NCBI GenBank assembly: GCA_009602735.1
Contig: WELA01002297.1
Span: 335,097 to 399,096 of the forward strand
Source: Mesotaenium endlicherianum
Taxonomy: Eukaryota; Streptophyta; Zygnematophyceae; Zygnematales; Mesotaeniaceae
Direction: 5' to 3'
DNA: 64,000 nt
Shown here: in pieces, positions 41,879-53,300 of the stretch
Layout of the letters: each line of letters begins with the position of its first letter
How positions within the stretch are numbered: position 1 is the stretch's first letter
The notes under the pieces: model-generated
What the model was told of the DNA's origin: nothing
The model's input: only the letters and a program-made list of their open reading frames with translations
The model's database searches: none
Translations under genes and position numbers: made by a program

Positions 41879-44878
41879 GCTCCATGAAGCCGTAGAGGGC
41901 GAACTCAGCTGAGCGATAATCCACGATGTCTAGCGGCACGGATGCAATGCGGGTCCCCCTGATTGCTAGTCAGGTCTGTAGAAGACCTGCTCCACCCAGT
42001 TATCTACTGCGCCGAAAGGAAAGAGAACGTCTTGGCCAAGGAGCACGTCGAAGGTCTCAGAGCGGGTGACCAACGCGTGCCGGTGGATGGTAGTCTCATC
42101 CGAAGTGCCGGGCCGAAAGGTGAAGCGAAGGGCCAGCCGCGTGCGCTCGGTGACGATCTCAGACGTGCCAGCCGCAGTGTTGATCCGCGTCGACGAATCC
42201 TCTAGGTCCGCTGACGAGAGGCCCAACTGGCGGAAGTAGCGCAGGCTGATGAGGACTGGTTGGGCGTCAGTGTCAAACATGAAGCGTTGCGAGGCCTGCG
42301 TGTTGACTAGCACGATCCCCTGCGAATTATCCAAAAACGCAGCGTTAGGCGTGCTGATCGTCCTGCGCTCATGCGCAGGTCGTGCGAGTGCGCAGAGCAC
42401 CGCGGCTGCCACATCGGGCGTTGGCCTGCCGTCAAAGGCGCGCTAGCTAGCCTTGCGCAACTAAAGCAGTAGCTGGGTTGCCTGTCGCGTGGCCTCTTTT
42501 GACAGGCCGAGCTCCGCAAAGGAGACGGCTGGCATCCGGTGTAGCGCCAGCGAGATGACCTCGGCGTTGAGATGCACTGTAGTCATCGGCGAGGCAAGTG
42601 CGCGAGGTGCGAGCGCAGCTGGCTCTGTTGGCATCTCTAGCACGCAAAAGGAGCGGGGCAGAGGCGGCGCCTCCTCTGTGCGGCGGCCTTGGTCTGGTCC
42701 GCTGTGCTTCTGCGCCATTGCCGGTCGCCCGACTGTCGCCACGAGTGTGCACTTGCGTCTTGCGATGCCCGCTGCTGTGCGGCTGCCCAATGGCCGTGTG
42801 CGTGTGCAGCACGCCGAAACGGAGCCCGGCGCTGCTGCGAGAGCGGGAGTGGCAGCTGCTGGCGCAGCTGCAGGTGCTAGCGCAGCAGCCGAAGCTGGCG
42901 TAGCTGGCACTCGCGCAGCTGCGTGCGCAGGCGAGACGGCGAACGCCTTGGCTGGCGCAACTGCTGGCGCGAGCGCAATTGTTGCTGGCGCAGCCGTGTG
43001 CGCTGGTGCAGCCGCCAGTGATGGAGCTGCTGCAAGCGCGTACGTAACAACTGCTGGCGTGGCTGCCGACGCTGGCGCGTGGGCGGACGCGGGCGCTTCC
43101 TCAAACGCGGGCGTAGGCGCTGCTGGCGCAGGCGCGTGCGCAGCAGCTAAAAACGCGGCCGTCACTGGCGCAGCTGCGTGAACAGTTGCAGCTGCTGGCG
43201 CGGGTGCTGGCACGCTTGACGCTAGCATGTTTGGCGCTGGCAAGCCCACCGCTTGTGCGGCAGGTGTCTAGTGGGCTGGCGCTCCTGTCGTTGGCGCAGC
43301 GAAGGTGGCGAGAGCTAGTGCGGCTGCTCCTGAGCATGCCTGCGCAGCTGCCGGCGCAGGTGCCAGGCCTGCTGGCACAGCTGTCAGAGCTGGCGCCGCA
43401 GTGACCCACCTGGCGCTGGCGCTGTTAGTAGCGCTGGCTTTGGTCCTCCTGCAGCTGGCGCCTCTGCGGACGCTGACGCCTCTGCAGGAGCGGCTGCGGA
43501 TGTTAGCGCAGCTTCGAGCGTAGGCTCTTTGGCTGCTGGCGCGAACGCTGGAGCTTGCGCAGGCTTGGCTGCTGGCCGGCTGACAAGTTGCGCCTTGAGG
43601 TTGCTCCTGAGCCTGCTTGGTCGCGTCGCCCGGACGGTGTCGGTGTCTGCCTTGACTGCATGCTGTCCGTGGCGCCCTTCAGATGGCGCGTGCGCTTGCC
43701 AAGACCCTCACCACGCTTATTGTGCAGGCCTGAGGGTTTTGTGCGCAGCCAGGCTTTAAGCCCTGGCTGTGCTTAGCTGTGTACGTGCCGTCAATGCTCC
43801 GAATGGCGGTCCGGCCACATAGCGCAGTTGGGGATGCCCCCCCCTGATTGAGGATGGCGTTCACGGCCGTTAGATCCGCGCTGGCTAGGCTGGGCTGCGT
43901 GCGCGTGCCAAGTGGCAGCACGTGTGCGCAATTGCTATACGCAGCTGCTGACGTGGCTGCCGTGAGGTGGTTGCGTGGCTGGCGGCTGAACAAGCCTCGC
44001 AGTGCTGTGCGCGGCGTGAGCGGGCGCGTGCGGGCATGTGCAGGTGTGTAGCTACCGTTAGGCAGAGGTTCGCCAGTCGCGCACGCGACAAGTGGCGACA
44101 CCTGCTGGAACCTGTTGCTTGCGGCAGCCAGCAGGGGGCGGACATCGGGAGGTTGCCGGTCGGTGCGCAGGTCTATGCATGGGCGGGCGACATGTAAGAC
44201 GTGGGACGCTGCACCCGTAATAGCCGGCTGGCAGGCCCGCCCTATCGCGCCACTTGTTGCTCCGCAAGCTGCAGACAACTCTGCTGGCATCAGCAGGACA
44301 ACGGAGGCCAGAGGAGCTGCGAGAGCTTGCGCTGGCTGCCCTGGCGGGAGTGGCTGCCTGTCGGGAGGCGTGTTTGCGGCGAGGGATGGCGAGACCGTGC
44401 GGGCTTGCGGCCTCCCATCTGGCAGCCTGTCCAGAAGGAAGCCGTTGCTACTGGCAACTGTCAGTGCGACGTGCGCAGAGCTGGCAGGAGCATCTGCGCA
44501 GACGTCTGCCGCGCTGGCCGCAAGAGCTTCGTCGAAGGGCGGGCGTGTGCGGGGCTGCAACGTTGCTGTGGTGCCAAGTGACAGCCTCTAAGGCTGCCCC
44601 GTGTTGGTGCTGCAAATGTGCGCAGAGGCTGCGCGGACGCCGGCTGTCAAAGCTGGAGCGTCGGTCGGCGGGACGCGTGCAAAGAGGGCTTTGCACGCGT
44701 CGTAACTGTCGGCGGCAACTACGCCACGGAGTCTGGCGATCTCCGCGTTGGCCTCCACGAGGGCGTCGCTGACATCATCGAAGCTGCATTAGTCGGCTCC
44801 GAGGGTTAGCGCGTCGTCCATGGTGGCCGTGGCTGCCGTCATTGAGGGGCATCCACCCGTGCGAGGGTTACGCATGCC
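41879..44878 (-). pseudogene. protease and Ala/Pro-rich region of element C (copy 1)
   Basis: The aspartic protease lies at 42412-41966 (FMFDTDAQPVLIS, and VLLGQDVLFPFG near its end). Upstream on the minus strand come a 262-codon Ala/Pro-rich frame (43249-42461), a Ser/Arg-rich frame (43409-43101) and a 293-codon frame (44560-43679) without known domain. This is the linker between gag and protease. The region is repeated at 45999-48998 and 56104-59102. Fossil. Confidence 0.75.
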
Positions 44879-44879
44879 N

Positions 44880-45240
44880 GAGCCCCGACAAATGCAAGAG
44901 AGGGACTGGCAGCCAGCCCCAACTAAAATCTTAAAATAGCAAGTAAGGGGCTGGCAGCCTGCCCCACAAAAGCAAGCAGGGGGCTGGCAGCCAGCCCCGA
45001 CAAAAGCAAGCTCAGGGCTAGCAGCCAGCCCCACAAAAGCAAGTAGGGGGCTGGCAGCCAGTCCCAACAAACGCAAGAGAGGAACTGGCAGCCAGCCCCA
45101 ACTAAAATCTTACAATAGCAAGAGGCTGGCAACCAGCCCCACAAAAGCAAGCAGGAGCTGGCAGCCAGCCCCGACAAAAGCAAGCTCAGGGGTGGCAGCC
45201 AGCCCCACAAAAGCAAGCAAGGGGCTGGCAGCCAGCCCTG
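44880..45240 (-). repeat. 33-bp minisatellite of the hAT 5' intron
   Basis: Ten units of about 33 bases of the form GGGCTGGCAGCCAGCCCC followed by ACAAAAGCAAG, each with an internal palindrome (GGCTGGCAGCCAGCC). Read on the minus strand the unit (CTTGCTTTTGTCGGGGCTGG) matches decayed repeats of hAT1 at 16990-17060. The flank 45241-45403 also shows the GCATCAGGT module of hAT1. It therefore belongs to the hAT2 5' intron, not to element C. Confidence 0.8.
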
Positions 45241-45403
45241 ACAAGCCAAATAGATCCCCCATGCCAAAAAAGACAGCAGAAAAGAGGAGGGGAGAGGCGC
45301 ATGTGACCTGATGCACTTGTCTGTGGACGGTGGCACGTCGATAGGCGCTAGATGGGTTCAACTTTGTGCTCTTTGTGTAGGCCTGCCTCTCACATGAACA
45401 TTG

Positions 45404-48400
45404 ACATTGTTAGCACTAGTGAGCTAAGCCTAATTGAAGATCCATTACCAGAACCAGCCACAAACAAACGGAATAAAAAACTTCCATAAACAAAACATGA
45501 ATACATATACAAGTAACAAGAACAAGCGAGCGAGGAAGCGAGGTCATGAAAACGAGGTAAAGAAACTTACAAGAATGATCAGCAGATGTAGAATGAACAA
45601 CAAGAGGCTACAGAGCTGTTAAGTAGGCCTCAAGTTTGGCTTGTAAATATTCGCGGCTGCACTACACCGAAGCAGATGCGTATGTGCAAGAGAGGGAAAT
45701 TGGAACCAATGTCATGGTGGCCCAAATATTGGTGAAACTTTCACTTGTTTTTTTATGTTCCCGCCGTTGCTGATAAAACTTGTCTGCATGTACTGTCATG
45801 TTTCATCGCTTCGATCGACGACAATTTTAAACTAATAAGTGAAACGGAGCGTGCAGTGCCAGACGTGAATACGTCGGCGCGTCACTGGGCGGCGCGCACG
45901 AGTTGAAAATTATTCGTACGCTTAGTACGTGCGTACTGGTTCAGTACGCTTAATTAAGCGTACGAGGGTCGGCCTGTACGGCGTACGGCGTAACCCTGGC
46001 TCCATGAAGCCGTAGAGGGCGAACTCAGCTGAGCGATAATCCACGATGTCTAGCGGCACGGATGCAATGCGGGTCCCCCTGATTGCTAGTCAGGTCTGTA
46101 GAAGACCTGCTCCACCCAGTTATCTACTGCGCCGAAAGGAAAGAGAACGTCTTGGCCAAGGAGCACGTCGAAGGTCTCAGAGCGGGTGACCAACGCGTGC
46201 CGGTGGATGGTAGTCTCATCCGAAGTGCCGGGCCGAAAGGTGAAGCGAAGGGCCAGCCGCGTGCGCTCGGTGACGATCTCAGACGTGCCAGCCGCAGTGT
46301 TGATCCGCGTCGACGAATCCTCTAGGTCCGCTGACGAGAGGCCCAACTGGCGGAAGTAGCGCAGGCTGATGAGGACTGGTTGGGCGTCAGTGTCAAACAT
46401 GAAGCGTTGCGAGGCCTGCGTGTTGACTAGCACGATCCCCTGCGAATTATCCAAAAACGCAGCGTTAGGCGTGCTGATCGTCCTGCGCTCATGCGCAGGT
46501 CGTGCGAGTGCGCAGAGCACCGCGGCTGCCACATCGGGCGTTGGCCTGCCGTCAAAGGCGCGCTAGCTAGCCTTGCGCAACTAAAGCAGTAGCTGGGTTG
46601 CCTGTCGCGTGGCCTCTTTTGACAGGCCGAGCTCCGCAAAGGAGACGGCTGGCATCCGGTGTAGCGCCAGCGAGATGACCTCGGCGTTGAGATGCACTGT
46701 AGTCATCGGCGAGGCAAGTGCGCGAGGTGCGAGCGCAGCTGGCTCTGTTGGCATCTCTAGCACGCAAAAGGAGCGGGGCAGAGGCGGCGCCTCCTCTGTG
46801 CGGCGGCCTTGGTCTGGTCCGCTGTGCTTCTGCGCCATTGCCGGTCGCCCGACTGTCGCCACGAGTGTGCACTTGCGTCTTGCGATGCCCGCTGCTGTGC
46901 GGCTGCCCAATGGCCGTGTGCGTGTGCAGCACGCCGAAACGGAGCCCGGCGCTGCTGCGAGAGCGGGAGTGGCAGCTGCTGGCGCAGCTGCAGGTGCTAG
47001 CGCAGCAGCCGAAGCTGGCGTAGCTGGCACTCGCGCAGCTGCGTGCGCAGGCGAGACGGCGAACGCCTTGGCTGGCGCAACTGCTGGCGCGAGCGCAATT
47101 GTTGCTGGCGCAGCCGTGTGCGCTGGTGCAGCCGCCAGTGATGGAGCTGCTGCAAGCGCGTACGTAACAACTGCTGGCGTGGCTGCCGACGCTGGCGCGT
47201 GGGCGGACGCGGGCGCTTCCTCAAACGCGGGCGTAGGCGCTGCTGGCGCAGGCGCGTGCGCAGCAGCTAAAAACGCGGCCGTCACTGGCGCAGCTGCGTG
47301 AACAGTTGCAGCTGCTGGCGCGGGTGCTGGCACGCTTGACGCTAGCATGTTTGGCGCTGGCAAGCCCACCGCTTGTGCGGCAGGTGTCTAGTGGGCTGGC
47401 GCTCCTGTCGTTGGCGCAGCGAAGGTGGCGAGAGCTAGTGCGGCTGCTCCTGAGCATGCCTGCGCAGCTGCCGGCGCAGGTGCCAGGCCTGCTGGCACAG
47501 CTGTCAGAGCTGGCGCCGCAGTGACCCACCTGGCGCTGGCGCTGTTAGTAGCGCTGGCTTTGGTCCTCCTGCAGCTGGCGCCTCTGCGGACGCTGACGCC
47601 TCTGCAGGAGCGGCTGCGGATGTTAGCGCAGCTTCGAGCGTAGGCTCTTTGGCTGCTGGCGCGAACGCTGGAGCTTGCGCAGGCTTGGCTGCTGGCCGGC
47701 TGACAAGTTGCGCCTTGAGGTTGCTCCTGAGCCTGCTTGGTCGCGTCGCCCGGACGGTGTCGGTGTCTGCCTTGACTGCATGCTGTCCGTGGCGCCCTTC
47801 AGATGGCGCGTGCGCTTGCCAAGACCCTCACCACGCTTATTGTGCAGGCCTGAGGGTTTTGTGCGCAGCCAGGCTTTAAGCCCTGGCTGTGCTTAGCTGT
47901 GTACGTGCCGTCAATGCTCCGAATGGCGGTCCGGCCACATAGCGCAGTTGGGGATGCCCCCCCCTGATTGAGGATGGCGTTCACGGCCGTTAGATCCGCG
48001 CTGGCTAGGCTGGGCTGCGTGCGCGTGCCAAGTGGCAGCACGTGTGCGCAATTGCTATACGCAGCTGCTGACGTGGCTGCCGTGAGGTGGTTGCGTGGCT
48101 GGCGGCTGAACAAGCCTCGCAGTGCTGTGCGCGGCGTGAGCGGGCGCGTGCGGGCATGTGCAGGTGTGTAGCTACCGTTAGGCAGAGGTTCGCCAGTCGC
48201 GCACGCGACAAGTGGCGACACCTGCTGGAACCTGTTGCTTGCGGCAGCCAGCAGGGGGCGGACATCGGGAGGTTGCCGGTCGGTGCGCAGGTCTATGCAT
48301 GGGCGGGCGACATGTAAGACGTGGGACGCTGCACCCGTAATAGCCGGCTGGCAGGCCCGCCCTATCGCGCCACTTGTTGCTCCGCAAGCTGCAGACAACT

Positions 48401-48998
48401 CTGCTGGCATCAGCAGGACAACGGAGGCCAGAGGAGCTGCGAGAGCTTGCGCTGGCTGCCCTGGCGGGAGTGGCTGCCTGTCGGGAGGCGTGTTTGCGGC
48501 GAGGGATGGCGAGACCGTGCGGGCTTGCGGCCTCCCATCTGGCAGCCTGTCCAGAAGGAAGCCGTTGCTACTGGCAACTGTCAGTGCGACGTGCGCAGAG
48601 CTGGCAGGAGCATCTGCGCAGACGTCTGCCGCGCTGGCCGCAAGAGCTTCGTCGAAGGGCGGGCGTGTGCGGGGCTGCAACGTTGCTGTGGTGCCAAGTG
48701 ACAGCCTCTAAGGCTGCCCCGTGTTGGTGCTGCAAATGTGCGCAGAGGCTGCGCGGACGCCGGCTGTCAAAGCTGGAGCGTCGGTCGGCGGGACGCGTGC
48801 AAAGAGGGCTTTGCACGCGTCGTAACTGTCGGCGGCAACTACGCCACGGAGTCTGGCGATCTCCGCGTTGGCCTCCACGAGGGCGTCGCTGACATCATCG
48901 AAGCTGCATTAGTCGGCTCCGAGGGTTAGCGCGTCGTCCATGGTGGCCGTGGCTGCCGTCATTGAGGGGCATCCACCCGTGCGAGGGTTACGCATGCC
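45404..48998. repeat. second copy of 41284-44878
   Basis: The same order and sequence as 41284-44878 at an offset of 4120; one base difference was noticed (41337 versus 45457). It contains the hAT2 right end and target duplicate (45999-46006), the protease (46532-46086) and the Ala/Pro-rich region of element C. It is probably an assembly duplication of a single locus. Confidence 0.85.
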
Positions 48999-50231
48999 TC
49001 GCTGTCCTATTGCTGGCGCGGGGCCGTCGCGAGCGCGTCCGTTCTCAACGTCGCGCTTCTTTTGCAGACATACGATCTGCAAGTGACCGGCCTTGCCACA
49101 GTAGGTACAATTGCCGGGCTTGCCATTCTGCGCAACTGTGCAGGCCTGGCGGGAGTGGCCTGTCTTCCCGCAAGACCAACAGGGGTCACTCGTCGTGGCG
49201 GCCATGGAAATGCGGCCATGCGTAGCTCCGCGCTGCTGAGTCGGCTGGGGCAGCTGAGAGCGCTGAGTCTGCTGCTGCTGCTGGGGCTGGCGAGCCAGAG
49301 CTGGGCCCATTGTAGAAGATGGCAGCATCGAGGACTCCTGGCGTACGCCTGTTGATGCGAGGTCCACACGGTCGCTAATGTTGCTTCGTGCGGCAGCCAA
49401 GCTCTGCTTCTCAACTGAGAGGTAAGCGTCCTCCAGTGAGTANAGCTGGCAGCCAGTCCCACAAACGCAAGAGAGGGACTGGCAGGCAGCCCCAACTAAA
49501 ATCTCAAATTAGCAAGTAAGGGGCTGGCAGCCAGCCNCAATGTGATAGATGAGGGGGGCCATGGCCCTCTCCCTCACTTGTGGCTCCACGGCACGCAAGA
49601 AGATCTCTGCTGCCTCACGGTCGGTGACGGTGCCAACGTCTCGGTGAAGGTGCGTCAATCGGCGGTACATCATGCGAATAGTCTCGTTCTTGCGGCGGTA
49701 GAAGTGGTGCAGCTCGTACACCTTCTCTTTGGTCGCGGCTTGAAACTCCTTTCGGAGAACGTCCCAGAAGGCCTTGATCGGATCTGCGAGAAGGGTCTCC
49801 ACTGGGGGTTCCCCCACAAGCTCTGTGCGTGCGTATATCTTGTCACCCTTCTCGCGGAAGGTGTCACGGGCCTCGTAGAGGAGATAGCGCATGAGCGTAT
49901 AGAACACGTCACGCTTAGTGAGCGCGGGCGTCTTAAGCCTTGCGGTCACAAACTTAGCATCGAACTCTGAGATTGTGTCGTCCAGATCACAGGTTCCTGG
50001 TCTGCCGCTGAAGCGGAAGAGGGAGGAACTGTCAGCCTTGACCTCTTGGTCACCTGCCATGGGATACCAGGAATTGTGGTGAGCCCACTGGGAAGTTGGC
50101 TGAGGAACAATCACAAGAGGTACGAGAGCTGGCTCAGGGGGTTCAGTGACAGTACTGAGATCGGAGTTTGAGTCTTCTCCACTAACCCCTTTGTAGTAAG
50201 GCTGGTAAGAAAGCCCACTACGAGTAGGCAT
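48909..50231 (-). pseudogene. gag of element C (copy interrupted by assembly filler)
   Basis: The N-terminal half (50231 to about 49540) contains a retrotransposon gag domain (YELHHFYRRKNETIRMMYRR) and the C-terminal half (49400-48909) two zinc knuckles, CWSCGKTGHSRQAC and CTYCGKAGHLQIVC. Between two n characters (49443 and 49537) lies a piece of hAT minisatellite that does not belong to gag; the copy at 60248-59013 has no such filler. Retroelement fossil. Confidence 0.9.
49443..49537. other. misplaced minisatellite filler between two n
   Basis: Ninety-three bases of GGGACTGGCAGGCAGCCCC-type repeat bounded by n at both ends. In the third copy the same place (59546-59554) reads only a few ordinary gag bases. 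It is best explained as wrong gap filling. Confidence 0.85.
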
Positions 50232-50284
50232 ACGCTGAAGATTCTAATTGCTTGCAGGCAAAGAGAGATCTTTTTAGAAGTAAG

Positions 50285-51290
50285 GAGTGTGTACTCTCCA
50301 GAGTGAGCACCTCAAGACTCTAATTTGGTAGGAAAACAACTAATGAAGTCTGGCCCAAAAGATCACTGGAAGCACATCATGATCTTCAAGGGTAGTCCTA
50401 TGGCAGGGTTTAAGCTGTGACTTTGCTCACCATTTGTGAAGTTCTTCAAGTGATTGGAAGCCAGGAGGGCTTGCTCTTCACAAGAGAGAGACTAAGTGGT
50501 CCCGAAAACACAAGAGATAAAAGTGTAAGCTTTACTGATAATCTCTGTGACTTACAACTGGCATAATGGGACTTCTAAAACGATCTTCCTCTAGGGACAT
50601 CTCTAGTACTTAATACTCCTGGAAACCCGGCGTTGTATGCGGCGAATCCGATGTATGCAGTTACTCTAGGAGGCTCTCCTATGTCCACTAATGTGTACGA
50701 AGCATGTACTAGCACTCCTGTACGCTAAGCATAACTCAAACCAATAAAAGCAAAGCACGTAGAATATGCTATGTGTCTCTCATTGGTGGAGCTTACCTTG
50801 GGTGATTCTACCTAGATAGCGCCTCAAAAATGAATCTGGAACTTGAGGAAGCTTCCTGTAGGAGTAGGTGATGCAGTCACCAAGTTATAGCCTCAATGAT
50901 GCACTTAAACTATGGAAATGCAAGACTTATGTAGTCTAAGGGGTTTGCAGATCTGTGCGTACAGAGCTAGGGGTCCTTGGGGTCTCGAATAGCCCACAAT
51001 GTCACCTTTGGGTACATTGAGTCACAAGTTGGCCATTTGGTGTGACACCGCTAGGGGCCAAAAGGGGTGCGGACTAGATCGCGCCTATCTCGCTCGATAC
51101 TCAACCAAATGACGCAAAACCGGTGCCATTTGGAAGATGCTTTGACGCGCTACACTTTGGGTACTTGGAAATCTAGAAAGCGTCAACAAATAGATGCATA
51201 AGGTGAATGCAAAGTCGGTCTTCCTAGGTTGATGGTTCACACAAGTGAAGCTCGGTTTTGTACGTCAACCTCGACTCAATAACTCATGAC
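50285..51290 (-). repeat. right (5') LTR block of element C
   Basis: Matches 31870-32880 with about 5 % differences by eye. Outer end is CATGACA at 51290/51291, followed by the AGAGA target duplicate. On the minus strand it is followed by a short leader and gag. It lacks the 150-base TGTCGTGCGG segment that flanks the left block. Confidence 0.8.
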
Positions 51291-53300
51291 AGAGATACAT
51301 ACCCGCAGTTTAGTATCAATGAGCCGAGACAACCAAGAGTGGTTCTGCCTACTTTCACAGCTTACCCAGAGTCACGTGCTTTCACGAGGAGGAGCTGGAA
51401 TGGTAAGAGCTCTCGTTGCAGACTCTCTTTGGCGAGAACCATGGGCTATGGAGAAGGGGAGTTGTTTGGGACTCCCAGAGACGATCGTGGTGAACATCAT
51501 CCGAAGACTGGGAAGAACTGGTGCAGCCAAGGTGTTTGGAACAAAATTGGACAACACACTATGACCTGGTTGCTGGAGACCGTTATGACTTGGCAACAGA
51601 TTACTTTTGCCAACAAGCCCATGCCCAAGCCCCCGACGGTGATGTGCGAAAGGTGGGTGGTGCCTACTTATGACCAGAGGGTGGGTCGAAATGTTCGGCA
51701 ATGCCGTAACATTACTCTTATGTGCAAAGATGCAGCTGGAGAACCTAGAGGTACCCACACACCACTCAAAGGAGCCGGAATGGCTGAATTAATACGCTGC
51801 CGTGAATTGATTGAACACATAGACAGGCGAATGGCTGTGGCTTCGGGAAGATGCAATACGCCCATGGCAGAAGGACTCCCTAGCACTTCCGCTCAACCAT
51901 CAGGCAAGGGAGCAGCTGTTCAAGCTCCTCCGCCTGCGCCATCAGTCTCAAAACCTGACGACAAGTCAGTCTCGCCACCTTGGCTAACAGAGGCACCAGC
52001 TGGAATGCTGAGAGGGCCAAAACCCAAAAAAAATGAAACGCCCATGCGTTTGTTAGCACCAAGACAGGAGGGAACACTAGGAGGGGGTGGAAATTCTGAT
52101 ACAAACACCAGTCCGCGAGCAACCGATATTGGACATCATTGGGAGGCAAGCTTGAGTAGCTGGAAAGCTAACCAATGCTGCCTATCATCTTCACCATAAC
52201 AAGAATGGTCAAATAAAACTCCATATTGGGGTCCTTCAAATGACAAGAATCATCGTGGGCGTCAGTGCAACCTTGGCGAATGGGCCGAGGCAAGCAGTCA
52301 GAAGTCTGCAAACTTTGGAGGGTCTGGGAAGACTATATGCTTAAAACTAACTATCAAAAGGCACAACGAGGTGGAAGAAAAAGGGCGTCAAGAAACCGAC
52401 GCAAAGCTGACCAATGAAGAACGCCAGATGGCGACAGTCTGCTTAATTGCTGGAAAAACTACCGTGCAAATTATGGATCAGCTGCTAGAGGCAGATGCTG
52501 ATGGACGCAAAGAAGGGAAGGTGATGCAAAAGGTGCACTTCCTACAGTATGCAATTATCAACATGGCTAACCTTAACACAGAAGATGACGAGGAACCGTC
52601 ACCATCGGGAGTAGAGGAGCCAGTTGGAGCTGAGGCAGAAACGCCTGCGGCGCCAAAATTCAACTTGCTTGAGCTCGCACATGGAGGGGACTTGGGGAGT
52701 TTTTCAAATGACTATGGATAAAGTGCTACAGGGGCTAGACTTTGCAAAACCATACAATGATGATGGGAGTGATGTTGAGTGAGTCAATTGAGCTCCACCT
52801 CAAGCACTTGAAAGAAGTGTTTCAACGCCTGGAGAAATATCAGATGACGCTGCACCCAGGAAAGTGCAGGTTCTTTGAAGCACACGTGCCTCACTTAGGA
52901 CACTAGATTGGGAACAATGTTATGTCTCCTCAGGCTGTAAAGATTGAGGTCATCTACAAGATACCTGCACCTGCAAATGTGTCTAAGCTAGGAGCTCTTC
53001 TAGGGCTAAGCAGATGTTATCGCAAAGTTGTGAAGAATTATAGTAGAACTACTAAACCCTTGACAAATTTTGTAAAAAAGGATATACTATTTGTGTGGAT
53101 AGAAGCCCAAGAGAAGGCCATTAAAGAGCTCAACGAGAGGCTGATGACAACCCCAGTCTTGCGCACGCAAGAGGACTGTAAGCCGTTCAACCTGTACACA
53201 GTTTGGAATCGTTTGAGAATTGGCCCAGTACTCACTCAGGCCAAAAGCCCTGGAGAGGGTACGTAATTGCCTACGCTTCCCCCTCAAACAACAGGGTTGA
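51291..53300 (+). mobile_element. Ty3/gypsy element D (right part of E/D) (broken)
   Basis: A plus-strand fossil continuing element E after the C insertion. Visible parts: the C-terminal part of a C5 methyltransferase (about 51300-51560; YPQFSINEPRQPRVVLPTF, then RRLGRTGAAKVFGTKLDN), a 500-codon region with no named domain but Pro/Lys-rich and acidic stretches (51560-52720), RT palm and connection (HLKHLKEVFQRLEKYQMTLH and LGALLGLSRCYRKVVKNYSR) and the start of RNase H near 53270. Broken, with many breaks. The whole block recurs at 61308-63317. Confidence 0.75.

Larger units (their letters stand above)
31716..51290 (-). mobile_element. Ty3/gypsy element C with DNMT and PHD segments (broken)
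   Basis: A minus-strand fossil inserted in E/D. AGAGA at 31711-31715 and 51291-51295 is the likely target duplication (GAGA if the terminal A belongs to the LTR). In coding order: LTR block (51290 to about 50285), gag (50231-48909), Ala/Pro-rich linker, protease (46532-46086), [hAT2], a pol N-terminal region (37803-36254), DNMT segment (36129-35475), RT (35488-35198), RNase H (35185-34238), integrase (34225-33400), PHD finger (33208-33083), LTR block (32880-31870). Without hAT2 and the duplicated assembly segment it would be about 11 kb. LTR blocks differ by roughly 5 % by eye. Several breaks. Confidence 0.82.

Noticed and set aside
42489-44772. Plus-strand Ala/Gly and Arg/Cys-rich frames in element C
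   Set aside because: They are antisense to the element's gag-protease linker and only reflect its GC-rich codon pattern.
44880-45240. Regular short repeats resembling a CRISPR array
   Set aside because: Units are degenerate and contiguous without unique spacers, the genome is eukaryotic, and the same unit occurs in hAT introns.
51258-52199. A novel host gene encoding a 313-residue protein
   Set aside because: It overlaps DNMT C-terminal remains in another frame and is followed by gypsy RT, so it is part of element D.
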